From NCBI RefSeq assembly GCF_000219625.1, contig NC_018199.1, positions 248,001 through 312,000 of the forward strand: DNA of 64,000 bases, in the 5' to 3' direction. Positions within the stretch are counted from its first letter, which is position 1, and every line of letters starts with the position of its first letter. A program made the position numbers and the translations under genes. The notes below the pieces were generated by a model that saw only the letters and a program-made list of their open reading frames with translations, had not been told where the DNA came from and did no database searches. Of the stretch, positions 11,524-22,174 are shown in pieces. The DNA is from Zymoseptoria tritici IPO323. Its lineage: Eukaryota > Ascomycota > Dothideomycetes > Mycosphaerellales > Mycosphaerellaceae.

Positions 11524-11883
11524 TTGCATACATTCGATCGAATCACTCTCTATGCGCTGCAGTCGTGTCTCGAGTCTCTGTCCGAGTTTCTCCTCCGACT
11601 ACGATCCTGCGATCTACGATGCTATGGCCAGATGGCGACTGTGATCGATGGCCTTAGCAATGCCTCGTCGCGCGGAATCAACGAGAGAGTCGTGGCGATA
11701 GAGCTGAAGATGGATGAGCAAGACGAGGCATCCAAAAGTCTTCGCGAAGATCGCGGCGAGAACTACGAATACCTGCCCTGTTGTCAACCCGCTCGGTACC
11801 GACATTATTTGGGGAAATCAAGTGTGCTTCGGTTCTTCTCTTCTGTGCTCCCGATCACGCTTGGCATTCCCGACTTTCGGTAG
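11524..11883 (+). pseudogene. Helical protein fragment
   Basis: This frame gives FDRITLYALQSCLESLSEFL, then a helical, charged segment (ERVVAIELKMDEQDEASKSL) typical of coiled coils. After ENYEYLPCC the sequence loses protein character, and another frame (ARTTNTCPVVNPLGTDIIWG) looks more plausible, so a frame change or unseen intron is likely. No start codon with good context and no family is recognised. Confidence 0.25.
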
Positions 11884-12270
11884 GAAGCCTAGAACTGTAT
11901 CTTCGCTCACAACGACTACCAAATTCTCAGTTCCGATTCACATGCACCGCTTCGATCCAACGATGATCGTCTCGGTAATTGTCTTGCAGGCCAACCCTGC
12001 ACAACAAGTCAAAGTCGTGAAGGCCCGGATCATGACCTCAATCTGCATATCCCTTGCGTTATGTCCCACGAAAGGGTCTTGTAAACACTGCAACCTATTC
12101 CCACCTCGATCACATCCAAAAGCCAATCCGGACGAAGTCTCCACACTACTTAGCTACGAACCGTGCACAGTAGTACCAAAGACTCTCAATTGCGAATTAT
12201 CGGTCTCCGCCAAATTCCACGGTCCTATAACCCCAGATTCACCGCGTCCCTCATAGCGACTCCGGCATCG

Positions 12271-13233
12271 ATGGCAAATGACGATGGGCCTCAGTCTACT
12301 GCGCCAGTACCCCTCTCGCCAGCGATAGCGGCGGCTCCACGACAGTACGGGTACGGTCGCGTGGTTTCACCAGTCCACAGAAAAGATCGTGGAGCTCCGC
12401 CACCTCGTGCCGAACCAGAAGTCAGCGCGGCTCTGGCAGAGTCTCTACAACGTTCATTAGACGCCGCAGACTCATCAAATCGAAAAGACCCATCCGCCGA
12501 ACATGGCGCCAGTCCGGAAGATAGCTCTCTATACGACCGACGGAATTCGCAGACGAATAAAGATGTCAACAGCGTTAACGTAGACGGCACACAAGGACGC
12601 AGAGGTAAACGCAAGCCCACTCCCCGATCCAAGGACGGCTGCTGCACTTGCCGCGGGAGGAGAAGGGGTTGTGATAAGACCAAACCCACCTGCAACTATT
12701 GTTAAAGGATGGGTAGACGTTGCATATACCTAACTACACCACCCCAGGAGATTAGTCCGTTACAAAATGCACACAACAATACACCGCCTGTCGCATTTTC
12801 CTATGGATTCGATCAAAACATCAGCACTACATCTCGACTGGCCAGCAACCATGCATACAATTCCTCTTCAACACTTTCATATCCTGCTCATTCAAAGATG
12901 CCACGACATACCGCCTGCGACCTCCGTCCCCCCCACTATGCCGACCGGAGTCCTACTCAACCTGCCTATTACTCGAATGCTCCGGCCAATATTGCGGCAC
13001 CTCTGACGACAACCTATGTCCAACCTGTAGACTACTGCAAACCAGCCTATATACCGGTCTCAACAGCTCTGCCGGCAGCCGACAGTGCAGTTCGCCTACC
13101 TCGTACCACCAATCCAGATCAGCTCCTACTCCGCGCGTTGGATCGCAAATTCTTCCTCGCGGACACGTCGCATTTGTTTGGAGCAAAATCTGGAGGACCA
13201 CTCTTCTCGCGGGATGCATCCTGGGGAGCTTGA
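12271..13233 (+). pseudogene. Zn2Cys6 transcription-factor gene with a stop in the zinc cluster
   Basis: The frame runs from ATG at 12271 through a disordered N-terminus (residues 1-125) to a basic stretch and a fungal binuclear zinc cluster at about residues 128-155. The six cysteines fit C-X2-C-X6-C-X6-C-X2-C-X6-C: CCTCRGRRRGCDKTKPTC, then NYC, stop, RMGRRC. Such domains bind DNA through two zinc ions held by six cysteines. TAA at 12703-12705 falls in the last loop, between cysteines five and six. The same frame continues about 175 codons (Tyr/Pro/Asn-rich, ending SRDASWGA) to TGA at 13231-13233. CAA to TAA, a RIP-type change, is the likely cause. No middle-homology regulatory domain was seen. 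A splice model removing the stop would also delete the last cysteine and create TGA, so I reject it. Confidence 0.7.
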
Positions 13234-13239
13234 TTAGAC

Positions 13240-13640
13240 AAGGACCTCCTGTGCCTGGAGATCAGTTTGTGCAGATCATTTCAGCTCGGGTATCGGATCC
13301 GTCGGATGGACACACAGCGGCAGCAACTACAACGCTGCGGGCAAGCCGTGGCCGGTGGAGTATTCATTCCTGCGTCGCTCCACCGCCCACATGAAACCCC
13401 GGAGCTACGGGCAAACCGTGGCCGATTGGATATCTGCGCGTCGCTCCACGCCTACATGAATACATTTCACGTCAGTTGCTATTGATCTGGGCTGGAGCAT
13501 TCTATTCAGAATTCTGTGCTAACTGCTGCAGCCTCGTCCTCAGACTTGACGGTCTGTTCGGTCTCTTCGCCATCCTCTTCAGGTAATGGTGTGTCTTGGC
13601 ATGACTTGTCCAGAACTACCTTGTAACGTCTCAAAGGATT
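13240..13640. other. No supported gene
   Basis: A short imperfect direct repeat (GGGCAAGCCGTGGCCG and GGGCAAACCGTGGCCG, near 13338 and 13409, with shared flanks including CGTCGCTCCAC) is the only structure noticed. Confidence 0.4.
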
Positions 13641-14033
13641 ATTGCACAGTACCGAGACCAGAGCCGTCACTCCACCACTCCACTACTACCTCCTCCTCCT
13701 CCTCCTCCTCCTCCTCTATCCGCCGAATTCTCCGCCGAGGAAGAAGCGGTTGTGTCCCCCTCCGCCGACGAGGACACCGATCAAGACTTGTCTAGCAATC
13801 CCGAAGTCGACCGCCCAGTCTCTCCTTTCCAACGAGCATTAGTCCATCAAGACCGCGCCTCCCACCTCAAATGCACCCCCTCTCGAAACCTCGACGGCCC
13901 AACTTATCGCCAACGTCGCCCACGACACGTCTTACATTATCGCCGGTATGATAGCCAAAGTCCAAGCCGCCTTTGCGGCTGCGAGGGCTGGAAGGTAGAT
14001 CCAGACTCGGAAGTTGTCCCTCGATGTGCGTAA
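13641..14033 (+). pseudogene. Low-complexity gene remnant after a (CTC)n tract
   Basis: A (CTC)n microsatellite at about 13690-13714 precedes an acidic frame (SPSADEDTDQDLSSNPEVDR). The protein-like sense then moves to another frame (TAQLIANVAHDTSYIIAGMI, AKVQAAFAAARAGR). Two frames are needed to follow it, so it looks decayed. The product is unknown. Confidence 0.25.
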
Positions 14034-14395
14034 GATAGTGGTGCATGACGGCGGTGAAGCCAGCTTGGAAGATGGCGTCTGTACCTAAGTGTGTCTGCTA
14101 CTGTAGGTTAATTCTAGGTTGTCTTGCTTATGTATACGCTCGATTTGCGTCTGTGGTATTCGGCTTCTTCTCACGCACCGCTGCGAGCTTCTCCTCGAAG
14201 GCTGTGGGTTGTAACCGGGAATGGCGACTTCCAAAAGGCTCCTCGGGCTTGTCCTAAAGCACAACGGCGACACTACTCCTCCTCCGCGGGTCCACATTCT
14301 TATCTTCTTTATCGTATTCTAGCTAGGTAGCTGTCCGTACGTGTCGCATCCCCACGCCTCGACTCTAACGTTACGCTACGCTTGCGGCTCGCCTA

Positions 14396-14781
14396 GACCT
14401 ACTCTGGCCGAGGTCATCCCTACCAGTCTCCCTCTCCTGTCTCGACACCCCTCAAACCCTTTCTCGAACCCCAGTCCCCGCCGACGGAGCAGGACTTCGG
14501 CAGGCAATACATTGCCACATCCATGTTGAAAAAAGGGACAAGCCTTGAGGAGGAGCCAAGCCCAGACCGCCGCGATTGCAAGGAACGCAGCGGACACGAC
14601 AACGACCCGCGCACCCACTTCCACTCCTGCCTACCCCTTCATCGACTGCACCCAAGCGGAACTCTTCGCCGTGCAGGACCACGTCCGCCAGCATAGCGGT
14701 CGTCCACGCTTCAAGGCGCTGCATCGCACTATGCCGCCCGCGCCCGCCGTCCTCGCGTGTATCGCGCCGAGGGGAGGTTGA
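14396..14781 (+). pseudogene. Frame-shifted gene remnant (TPLKPFLEPQSPPTEQDF)
   Basis: The first frame gives TPLKPFLEPQSPPTEQDFGR and QYIATSMLKKGTSLEEEPS. A one-base change of frame near 14550 continues as QAQTAAIARNAADTTTTRAP and FIDCTQAELFAVQDHVRQHS before stopping at 14779-14781. Minus-strand frames over the same interval are proline or glycine runs from a GGA repeat (about 14816-14850) and are treated as shadows. No family recognised. Confidence 0.3.
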
Positions 14782-14789
14782 AGTAGAGG

Positions 14790-15410
14790 CACTGGAGGCG
14801 GTTGGCGAAGGCGTTGGAGGAGGAGGAGGAGGAGGGGGCGGGGGAGGAGGATTAAGATGGGAGGTGTGGGGAGGGTCGTGGAGGGGTTGTGCGAGGTGAA
14901 GGGAGGACACAGATTAATATCGTAGAAGGGGAGGTCGGGAGGGATGACTACCTGTTAACAACGGGACCGAGACTTGATGTGTATGTGCACTGCCAGAAGC
15001 AACAAGCGCACGCGAGCACACGCGGGCGACCAGGCTGACTGGGGAGAATTGGCGGGATCGCGTTGGTGGTTTGGTGGGCGGGAGAGGGCACATGAGAGAG
15101 GTGTTCCTCGTGGGCGTAACAGGGAGGATGCTAGTGGACGAGAATGAAGGCGCTGGTGATGAAAGACCGAAGTCGAGACGGGAATTTGATATTGGTTGGG
15201 GATTTGCATCTGCATCGCTGGACTGGAAGGGGTTACGAAAGCCGCTCAAGGCATAGCGGCGTCGAACGGGGTCCCTGAAAGAAAGGCCATGTCCTGTTGA
15301 GGGCGTGACCGGTGAAGAGACGGCGAAAGGACGAAAGATTTCCTCTGGCATCTGCCTGCGGCGAGATTCGCAGGACATCATCAGCACCCAGCAACGACAC
15401 CTTCCGGTCG
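14790..15410. other. No supported gene; (GGA)n tract
   Basis: A GGA/GGGGG-rich tract at about 14816-14852 is followed by sequence with short frames only. The long minus-strand frame entering from the right is created by the adjacent minisatellite. Confidence 0.4.
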
Positions 15411-15414
15411 TCGT

Positions 15415-15624
15415 GATGCTCTTGAAGTGGAATAGAGTGATGATAATGCTCTTGAAGTGGAATAGAGTGATGATGATGCTCTTGAAACGGAATGAAGCGA
15501 TGATGATGCTCTTGAAGCGGAATAGAGTGATGATGATGCTCTTGAAACGGAATGGAGTGATGATGATGCTCTTGAAACGGAATGGAGTGATGATGATGCT
15601 CTTGAAGCGAAATGAAGCGATGAT
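15415..15624 (+). repeat. 30-bp minisatellite, 7 copies
   Basis: Seven consecutive 30-bp units begin GATGCTCTTGAA and end GAGTGATGAT (variants AAGTGG, AAACGG, AAGCGG, AAGCGA). Because 30 is divisible by three, all frames stay open across it on both strands and give artefactual repeat peptides. These should not be taken as genes. Confidence 0.85.
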
Positions 15625-16256
15625 GAGAGTCCGACGACAATCCGCGCAGGTGTTTGTTGGACGACTGACTCCCATTGAGCTCAGTCATCTGTCGACCGTA
15701 TCTCAATCGCACCGAAGCCGTGACCGTCCCAGAAGCGAAGCATCCCGTCCTTCTTGCTGTATCTCGATATCCATCACAATCATCTCATCCTCCTCCTCAC
15801 AATCAATCACTCGAAGCCCAGCTCTTGCAATGTTCGGCCGAGTGCATTCGTTCGATGCTTGCGCTGATCAGGCGGGATTTCGTCCGGTGTGGGGAGGAGA
15901 AAGGGTGAAGAACATGAAGAACACGGAGGTCGGTGGAGTGAATACCATTTGCAGACGAGGGAAAGCGGGGTGGAGCCTGAGGCACGAAGCGGGGGTGAAG
16001 GGTCGATTCAGGTCACCCCCGCGGACCAATCTTCATGTCCAACCTCACCTCAACTCGCAACCCTTCGGTCCCGCGTTGGTCCAATGTCTGCCCTCACTCA
16101 GGACATGAGCGGAAGACGGATGCGGATGCAACTTTCGCTGTGCTCGCGTCGTGAGACCGACCTTGCTCTTCCTCTGGTATAAGCGACACAGACTTCACGC
16201 AGAGAAAGGAGACGGCGCCACCGCACGGTCAGGTTGCCAGCGCAGCAGATGCGTGA

Positions 16257-17072
16257 TTCAAAACCCTCAACGATGAGGCATACAAACTATCACAGAAGCT
16301 GGCAGCGACCAAGCAATTCGCAGAGAGACTCGCCGTGCAGCGCTACAGGAAGGAGCGCGATGCCGAGAAGCTGACGGTCGAGGATCTACAGCGTGGAACC
16401 ACAGGAACTAACAACGGCGGCGATCTCCCCGCTACAGCGCATCAAGCACCAGCACGAGCACACGAAGGTCCACAACCACATCAAACTCGAGAGTCCACCC
16501 GCGCACGAAAGTCCTCTACGAGGCACACGCACGCGCACGCGCACACGGAATCTCTTCAAGGCCCCGAAGCCGTTCTCAGGACAGGGAAAGAGCAGTGATG
16601 AAGACGAGCGCATTGCATCTCGAGGCTGAAAGACGAGGTTGAGGGTGCGTGTGGTACGTGTGCGGACCGAAGTTTCGGTGGGCGGACTGCACGGTGTGCG
16701 GCTACTACGTGTGCAAGCGCATACCTGGAACACGAGGAGCCACGCTGCCACGTCCACCCTCTCGTTGACAACACCACTGGCACGGCATAGGGGCGTCTTA
16801 TTTCTGACAGATTCAGTGACGTCGCTGCCGTCTTCGCCGCAATGGGACGACTCTTGAGGTCACGACTTCCTTCGACGGAAGATGAAGAGCGAGTTTCAGG
16901 CGTGACAACAGCGCGAGATTGGGGACTTCAGCGGTTTCGACGCCGTCTTCAACGCCTACCTTGCTTACCTTCCCTCCCTTGACTCGGATAGCCGGAAGCA
17001 GGAGGAACTGCAGGACAAGCTGAATGCCAATCCTTCACGAAGGATGCGGATGAAGGGGCTACGTAGGAGATA
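16257..17072 (+). pseudogene. Broken coiled-coil plus zinc-ligand protein gene
   Basis: The sense begins FKTLNDEAYKLSQKLAATKQ and continues through a charged helix (ERLAVQRYRKERDAEKLTVE). It passes to a second frame (LFKAPKPFSGQGKSSDEDER), then to a third with a compact cysteine pattern CGPKFRWADCTVCGYYVCKR (C-X8-C-X2-C-X4-C), and to a further frame with EEPRCHVHPLVDNTTGT, which would add ligands. A stop (TAG) interrupts that frame at about 16788. The end resembles IGDFSGFDAVFNAYLAYLPS. At least three frame changes and one stop are needed. The cysteine/histidine spacing suggests a zinc-binding module, but I cannot name the family. Confidence 0.4.
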
Positions 17073-17406
17073 GCAGGCGGCTATCCGGACAAAGATTCGA
17101 GTACAAATCACGATCACGATCACAATCAAAATCAAAATCATAACTCCTCTTCACCACAAGCAGTCACCATAAGTACCATTCCTGATCCGAGTGCGTGTGC
17201 TAGCAGCCAAGCCTCGTCTTCTCAAGGTACCGTCTTTCCCATCATCGAATGCACCGCTGCCAGCTCTGGCGTTTCAACAAGAGACTGCTGACAGTGACCC
17301 TGTGTCTTCTCAGCTTTCAGCTTCGCCTACGATCAAAACCCTTCGCTCCTGGCGCTGCCGAATCTGCCACTGACAAGGAGACTGAAGGCAACGAAGCTTC
17401 TCTCAG

Positions 17407-18060
17407 GTGACATCTTCGTCCATTACCAAACCCACCGCCAGCGGCCCTGCCGACCACAAGCATACTGCTGGCGAGGACAGCTCTCCTCTTGCCACTTCTG
17501 CCGCCCGCATGCACAACACTCTCAGCGCACCAACCCCGCCTTTGGCAACGACAAGGACGTTTCCAACGAGATCAACTTGCTTTAGCCTACTTCTGCCACT
17601 CTTATTCATGACACTCTCACCAGCAAGACCACCTCTGGTAACGACAAGAAGACGGCTGATGAAAGACCACTTCTCTACAACCTGCTTCCGACGCTCCGAA
17701 ATTCCTCGTCACCCACTACACGCACGACAGTCATCAAGCGCAACACGCATACCCTACAGCTCCAACGCCATTAGGGTAGTCGATCGACGGCCAGCAGGTT
17801 CCAATCTCAAGCAGCAATGCACCGTCATCTAACTGAGCTATGAAGCCGGCCTCCTCATCAAAATCGTCACTTTCACCTCGGGAGACAAGCCCATGCTCTC
17901 CTGAGCAGCTGCATGCGGCAAAATCGAAGGTTCACAGCGAGAAGTCGGTGTTACATTCGAATTGCCAGGGCTGCTTTACAGAATAGGTGTACTCGATGGT
18001 CGCAGGCTGTGCACTGCCCCGTCGTACTGCAGTTTGTCGTGCGGTCGGTGCTTAATAAGT
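17407..18060 (+). pseudogene. Gene remnant with stops (SYEAGLLIKIVTFTSGDKPM)
   Basis: A Thr/Ser/Pro-rich upstream part (MTSSSITKPTASGPADHKHT) is followed in another frame by IKRNTHTLQLQRH, a stop, and then SYEAGLLIKIVTFTSGDKPM, a second stop, and GSQREVGVTFELPGLLYRIG. The later part has the alternating hydrophobic pattern of a beta-rich domain. The stops are TAG near 17774 and TGA near 17902. Upstream the tandem CACDAGGAC-like segments encode NKDT-type repeats similar in flavour to those near 900 bp. No family assigned. Confidence 0.3.
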
Positions 18061-19890
18061 TGTTAGCTGCGTAGGGAACCCGGCGGCTTGGTTGCTGCTA
18101 CATACGAGCCGTGTGGCGCAGGTGGAGAAAGAAGGTGGAACAAGCGGTGGAAGAGTTGGAAAGTTGGTCGGAAATGCAACGGCCTTTGTGTGTGCGTGAA
18201 TTGTGTCGAAAAAAAGACCATGACTAACTCGACTTTCCCTTTCTGTTCTCGGAGAAAGGGGCAGGCAAGTGGTGTCACTCGTGTTGCAAAGCAACTAGAC
18301 GAATTCACCGCACAAGGCGGGCGGTGGAAAAGGAACATTACGAGTACACTCATGTACTTACTTATCTCAGCACTTTCGTGAGGTTTGTTACAAGTTGCGT
18401 CGATCAATCATGTGCAGCTTGAGTGTGTTGATGCCTACCTATTCGTCTAGCTTATTTACCCACCAGGAGACCACCGCATGGACTTCAAGAAATCTCCGCG
18501 TCAACCGCTATCCCTCATGAACCCACCTTTGCGATTTCTGCACAACTCCTCCCCAACACCAACCGGGCGATGTTCGCAACGCACATGCGCAAGCGGTTCC
18601 CTTAGGTATCCAGGACTTAAGGATGTCCAAGACGGAACAGAGTAAGACTTCAAAGGGAGAGAGGGGTGACAGGTCTTCGTCGGTTTTCCCCGTGGCGAAA
18701 GATGACAATAGTCGATCGGTCTGGCGATGCTAAGGACTGACACGTCGGACGGGTACGGATACGCAAGAGGAAGGGGAAATGGAAAATGACGGAGAGAAGA
18801 GAAATGAGAGATAGTCCACCCTTGCAACAATCTCATTCGTTGTTTTTTTCTCGTCGCTCCTCGTCTATTTTCTATTCTTTGGCCTTTTTCTCTCGAGGGG
18901 TTTCTTTCCCCCTGTGCTTTTCTGATTTTTTCATCGAAAAAGGAAACGGAACGGGTTTCTCCTCACACTACTACATGCAGAATCCTCGAGTTCGGAGTGT
19001 TTATAGAGGTTCAAGATCAGCGTGAGGGAGGGCTTGGCAGTAGACCAAGGAGGGCGTGATGGCCTTCGTAGCAACCAACATATAAGAGGGCTTGGAACAC
19101 CAGCATTGGAGGGCTTTCGTAGTGAAATCACGGAGGCATGAAAGGATGAGAAGGACATCTCGCTGCTCGTATCAGAAGGAGGCGCACAGCAAAACGGCGT
19201 AGAGAGCTTGTGAGGAACATCGATCAATGTTGACAGAGGACGAACGACGACATTGGCCCGAATCCTCTCCCCCTCCGCCGAACGCGCCACCAAAGGGCAT
19301 TTGTCGTTGACCAAACCTCTCCACTCTTGTCCGCAGCGTGCTCTACGTGACCATCGTTCCTCAGCGCCCAAGGCTCCAGTGACGCTACCGCCTCGTGATG
19401 TGTCTACAATGGAAGTAATTCAGCTGAGCCGAGTTGAATGTCTGGGAAAGGTGAGTTTTCTTGGGTTCGCATGCTCGGCAAGGTAATATGACTTTTGATT
19501 ACGAGTTCCGTTGTTTGTACATGGTCGAAGAATGGCTCAACCCGCACCCAGTAGTACCTACACATCCTCCCTATCGTTAACAACAACTCCTTCAAACTCT
19601 AACCGATGTTCCCAGAAGCTCCCCAGGCCGGATTAATGGACGCCACAATCAAAGCGAGTCGTCCTGCACCGCGTCTCCTTCATCACGGACCCCTTCTCCT
19701 CCTCAACCGAATGCTGCCGCTGACCAATCTGCACCACCAGTTCCATGGCGCGTCCCAACCCCTGAAGCACAAAGCAGCACGGAAAGCCTGAGGGAGAACA
19801 ACGACGTCTATTTGCTGCGCAGGCAGGAGCCGTATGTTGATCTTCGTGGATGGTTATGCCGGACTCTGACTGCAGACTTCATTCGCGCAG
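18061..19890. other. No firmly supported gene
   Basis: A plus-strand frame from about 19560 into 20102 (includes ENNDVYLLRRQEPYVDLRGW) could be a convergent gene fragment meeting the minus-strand coiled-coil relic, but it lacks a good start and overlaps that relic. The rest shows only short frames. A pyrimidine-rich stretch lies at about 18835-18920. Confidence 0.35.
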
Positions 19891-19894
19891 AACA

Positions 19895-21367
19895 TCAGCA
19901 AGAAGGACCCACGCACTTCCAAGCCCTGCCCGCGGAAGCATGCTCGCTTACGGTCGTGAGGATGTCGCCCAGCAGGACTGTCGTCGACGCATCCTCCTCC
20001 GGCTCCTCCAGCTCCGTCTTCACCTCCAGCTGCTGCTTCTCCTCCAACCCCAGGCGAGGCACAGTATTGCTGCTGTCGGGATTAGGTGCGGGATCGAGGT
20101 GAAGCGTGGCGTCTGCGCGAAGCCGACAGACAAAATCCGACAACCCGTCCTGCTCTGCACGGAGCGTGGAAAGCTCGGCCGCCTGGACGGACTGCAGTCG
20201 GGTGTGTTCGTCCTGTAGGTGCTGCATGCTGGCACGGAGGTGTTGTTGTTCGACGCAAAGCTCAGTTATGGCCAAGGCGTGCTGTTGCTCTAACCAAGTC
20301 TGCAAGTCCGCCTTTCCTTCGTCACAACGCTGTTGGATGGTGGCCTCGAACCGCGTGACCATGTCCAATTGATTTCTGTGAAGCTGAGCAACCTCGCTCT
20401 GCGTCTGGGAGAGGGTGAGTTCGAGCTGGCTATGCAAGGTGGCTTTCTCGGCTCCGAGCTTGTCAATGATGGAGTCGCTCGCGCATCAAAGACGCCTTGG
20501 CCAGCGCGTCTCTCTCGTAGATGGCGCGGTTGAGCTCGGCTTGCAGCTTGTCCTGGGGAGTGGTTGTATCGCGCTGCACATCTTCCGTTACATCCACCAG
20601 GGCTGCATCAGCTGAGGATGTCATGCCCGAGAAACCTGTGCGGTCGTGGAGCTTATTGGACTGAGATATCCGCTTCTCCTTCCCCTTTTTCCTTCTCATT
20701 CTCCTGCTTTCCCTGCTTCTGCCTCTTCTCTGCTTTGCTGAGGGAAGACACTTCCTCCTGTCCAAGGCCTCGACTGCGTGTCATCCCCGCCCGAGTAATG
20801 ATCTTGCTCAAACTTGGCAAGGTGGTTGCGGAAGAAGGCTTCCATCCGGGAGTCAAGTAGTCGTACTCCTTGTCGAGAGGTAGTACCTGGCGGCTGCCTT
20901 CTATCACGTTGATGTCGTCGTCGTCGTTGATGTCGCCGTTGATGTCGCCGCCAATGTCATCCTCCTCACCACCACAGTCCTCACCAACAGAATCCTCAGC
21001 ATCACTACAATCATCGACATCCCCATCCCTCCCCAATCGCTCCTCCCTGACAATCATACTGTCGCGGACCTTGCGATCCGACCCGACCTTGGAGCCCTTC
21101 TCCGCGTCCATCCCGGGCACGTTCTGCCTTTTTCGAAACAAGGAGATTCTTCCGACCCTTTTGCTCCTCGTCCGCGTCACGGGACTCCCAGCCAAGTGCA
21201 TCGTACAGCTGGTCAAGTTGCACGGGCGTGATGGCGCCGATGTTGGCTAGGCAGAACTTCCTGAGATGCGAGAGGATGGTGGCGTGCCATGACGGCGGAG
21301 GAGACGTAGGGTTATCGAGGCGTGGGTGAAGGATGGAGTGATTGGGCGCGGAGAATGGATGGGTCAC
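19895..21367 (-). pseudogene. Coiled-coil protein gene with frameshifts
   Basis: The minus strand starts MTHPFSAPNHSILHPRLDNP, followed by HLRKFCLANIGAITPVQLDQ. It changes frame near 21150 to SLFRKRQNVPGMDAEKGSKV with a long acidic stretch (GGDINGDINDDDDINVIEG), and again near 20690 to TSSADAALVDVTEDVQRDTT. A single-base change at about 20475 is clear: DALAKASLMRE is followed in the next frame by SDSIIDKLGAEKATLHSQLE, preserving the heptad pattern. The C-terminal 180 codons (20437-19895) form a coiled coil (HSQLELTLSQTQSEVAQLHR to LRAEQDGLSDFVCRLRA) and an acidic tail. Intact length would be about 400 residues. Introns could explain one break, but no GT-AG pair fits the coiled-coil frameshift. 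Confidence 0.5.
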
Positions 21368-21370
21368 GTA

Positions 21371-22170
21371 GGGAAGTAGGACGAGAAAGACACGACTGCT
21401 GCTGGGCCCGGCGTCTTATAGCCTCCTGTCCCGTCGGAGTGGCCTTTTCGGGGCGGAATGGAGATTGAGAGAGGGCGGCGCATGTTATTAGAGGTGTGGT
21501 CCGTTGGAGGAACTCGAAAATATCGGAAATCAAGTCAAGGGAAAGGCAATGCACGAGTACCTTACGTAGGGCAAGCAGCCTCGGTCCCCGGATCCCGGGA
21601 CGGGACGGGACGAAGGAAGCGTGGAAAAACAATTCTCCTTGAAGAGTCGGAGCTTGCTGAGCTGAACGAAGACCCGCCATGCTGCTTAGAACTATCTCCA
21701 GACAGACCATTGGATGTCACTCTCGTCGCGATTTTGATGCCTGAATCCTGCCTGTGTCTCAAGCTTTACCCAACGGCTGTAGACTCGAGAATATAGATAC
21801 CACGAGCAAGAAGGTAGGAACGTGTTAGGAAGGGTGTTGTGAGGCATCCGTAAGGTAACATCAACATTCGAAAGTTTGGCTGAATCTGTATATTTACGGG
21901 TCTACCTCGGAGCGCGCTGAAGGAGGAGGCAGACATGCTGCACAATCTGAAATCCGATGGATGGACGGAGTTTGACGAGTTTTTGCCATCACCTTGCCAT
22001 CTATGGTCCCAAATCAAGCACTGCCTGCCGTCTGTTCTCTCCATTTCTTCCACCAACATCCCGACGGCGTCCTAGGGGCCGGCAAGGTACAACCCGACGA
22101 GCGAGCGAGAGTGGTGCAACGTAAACGTAGGCAGCACCATGGAGGGATGGTTCTACTGTGAATGAATGAA
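21371..22170. other. No supported gene
   Basis: Overlapping short frames; a plus frame at 21458-21796 and its antisense are both without recognisable features. Confidence 0.4.
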
Positions 22171-22174
22171 TGAA

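Noticed and set aside
12701..12747. Possible intron removing the stop in the Zn2Cys6 gene (GTTAAA...CCCCAG)
   Set aside because: The donor is poor, splicing would delete the last cluster cysteine and would create a TGA at the junction.
14914..16108. Long open frames on both strands with repeated peptides
   Set aside because: They are created by the 30-bp minisatellite, which keeps all frames open.
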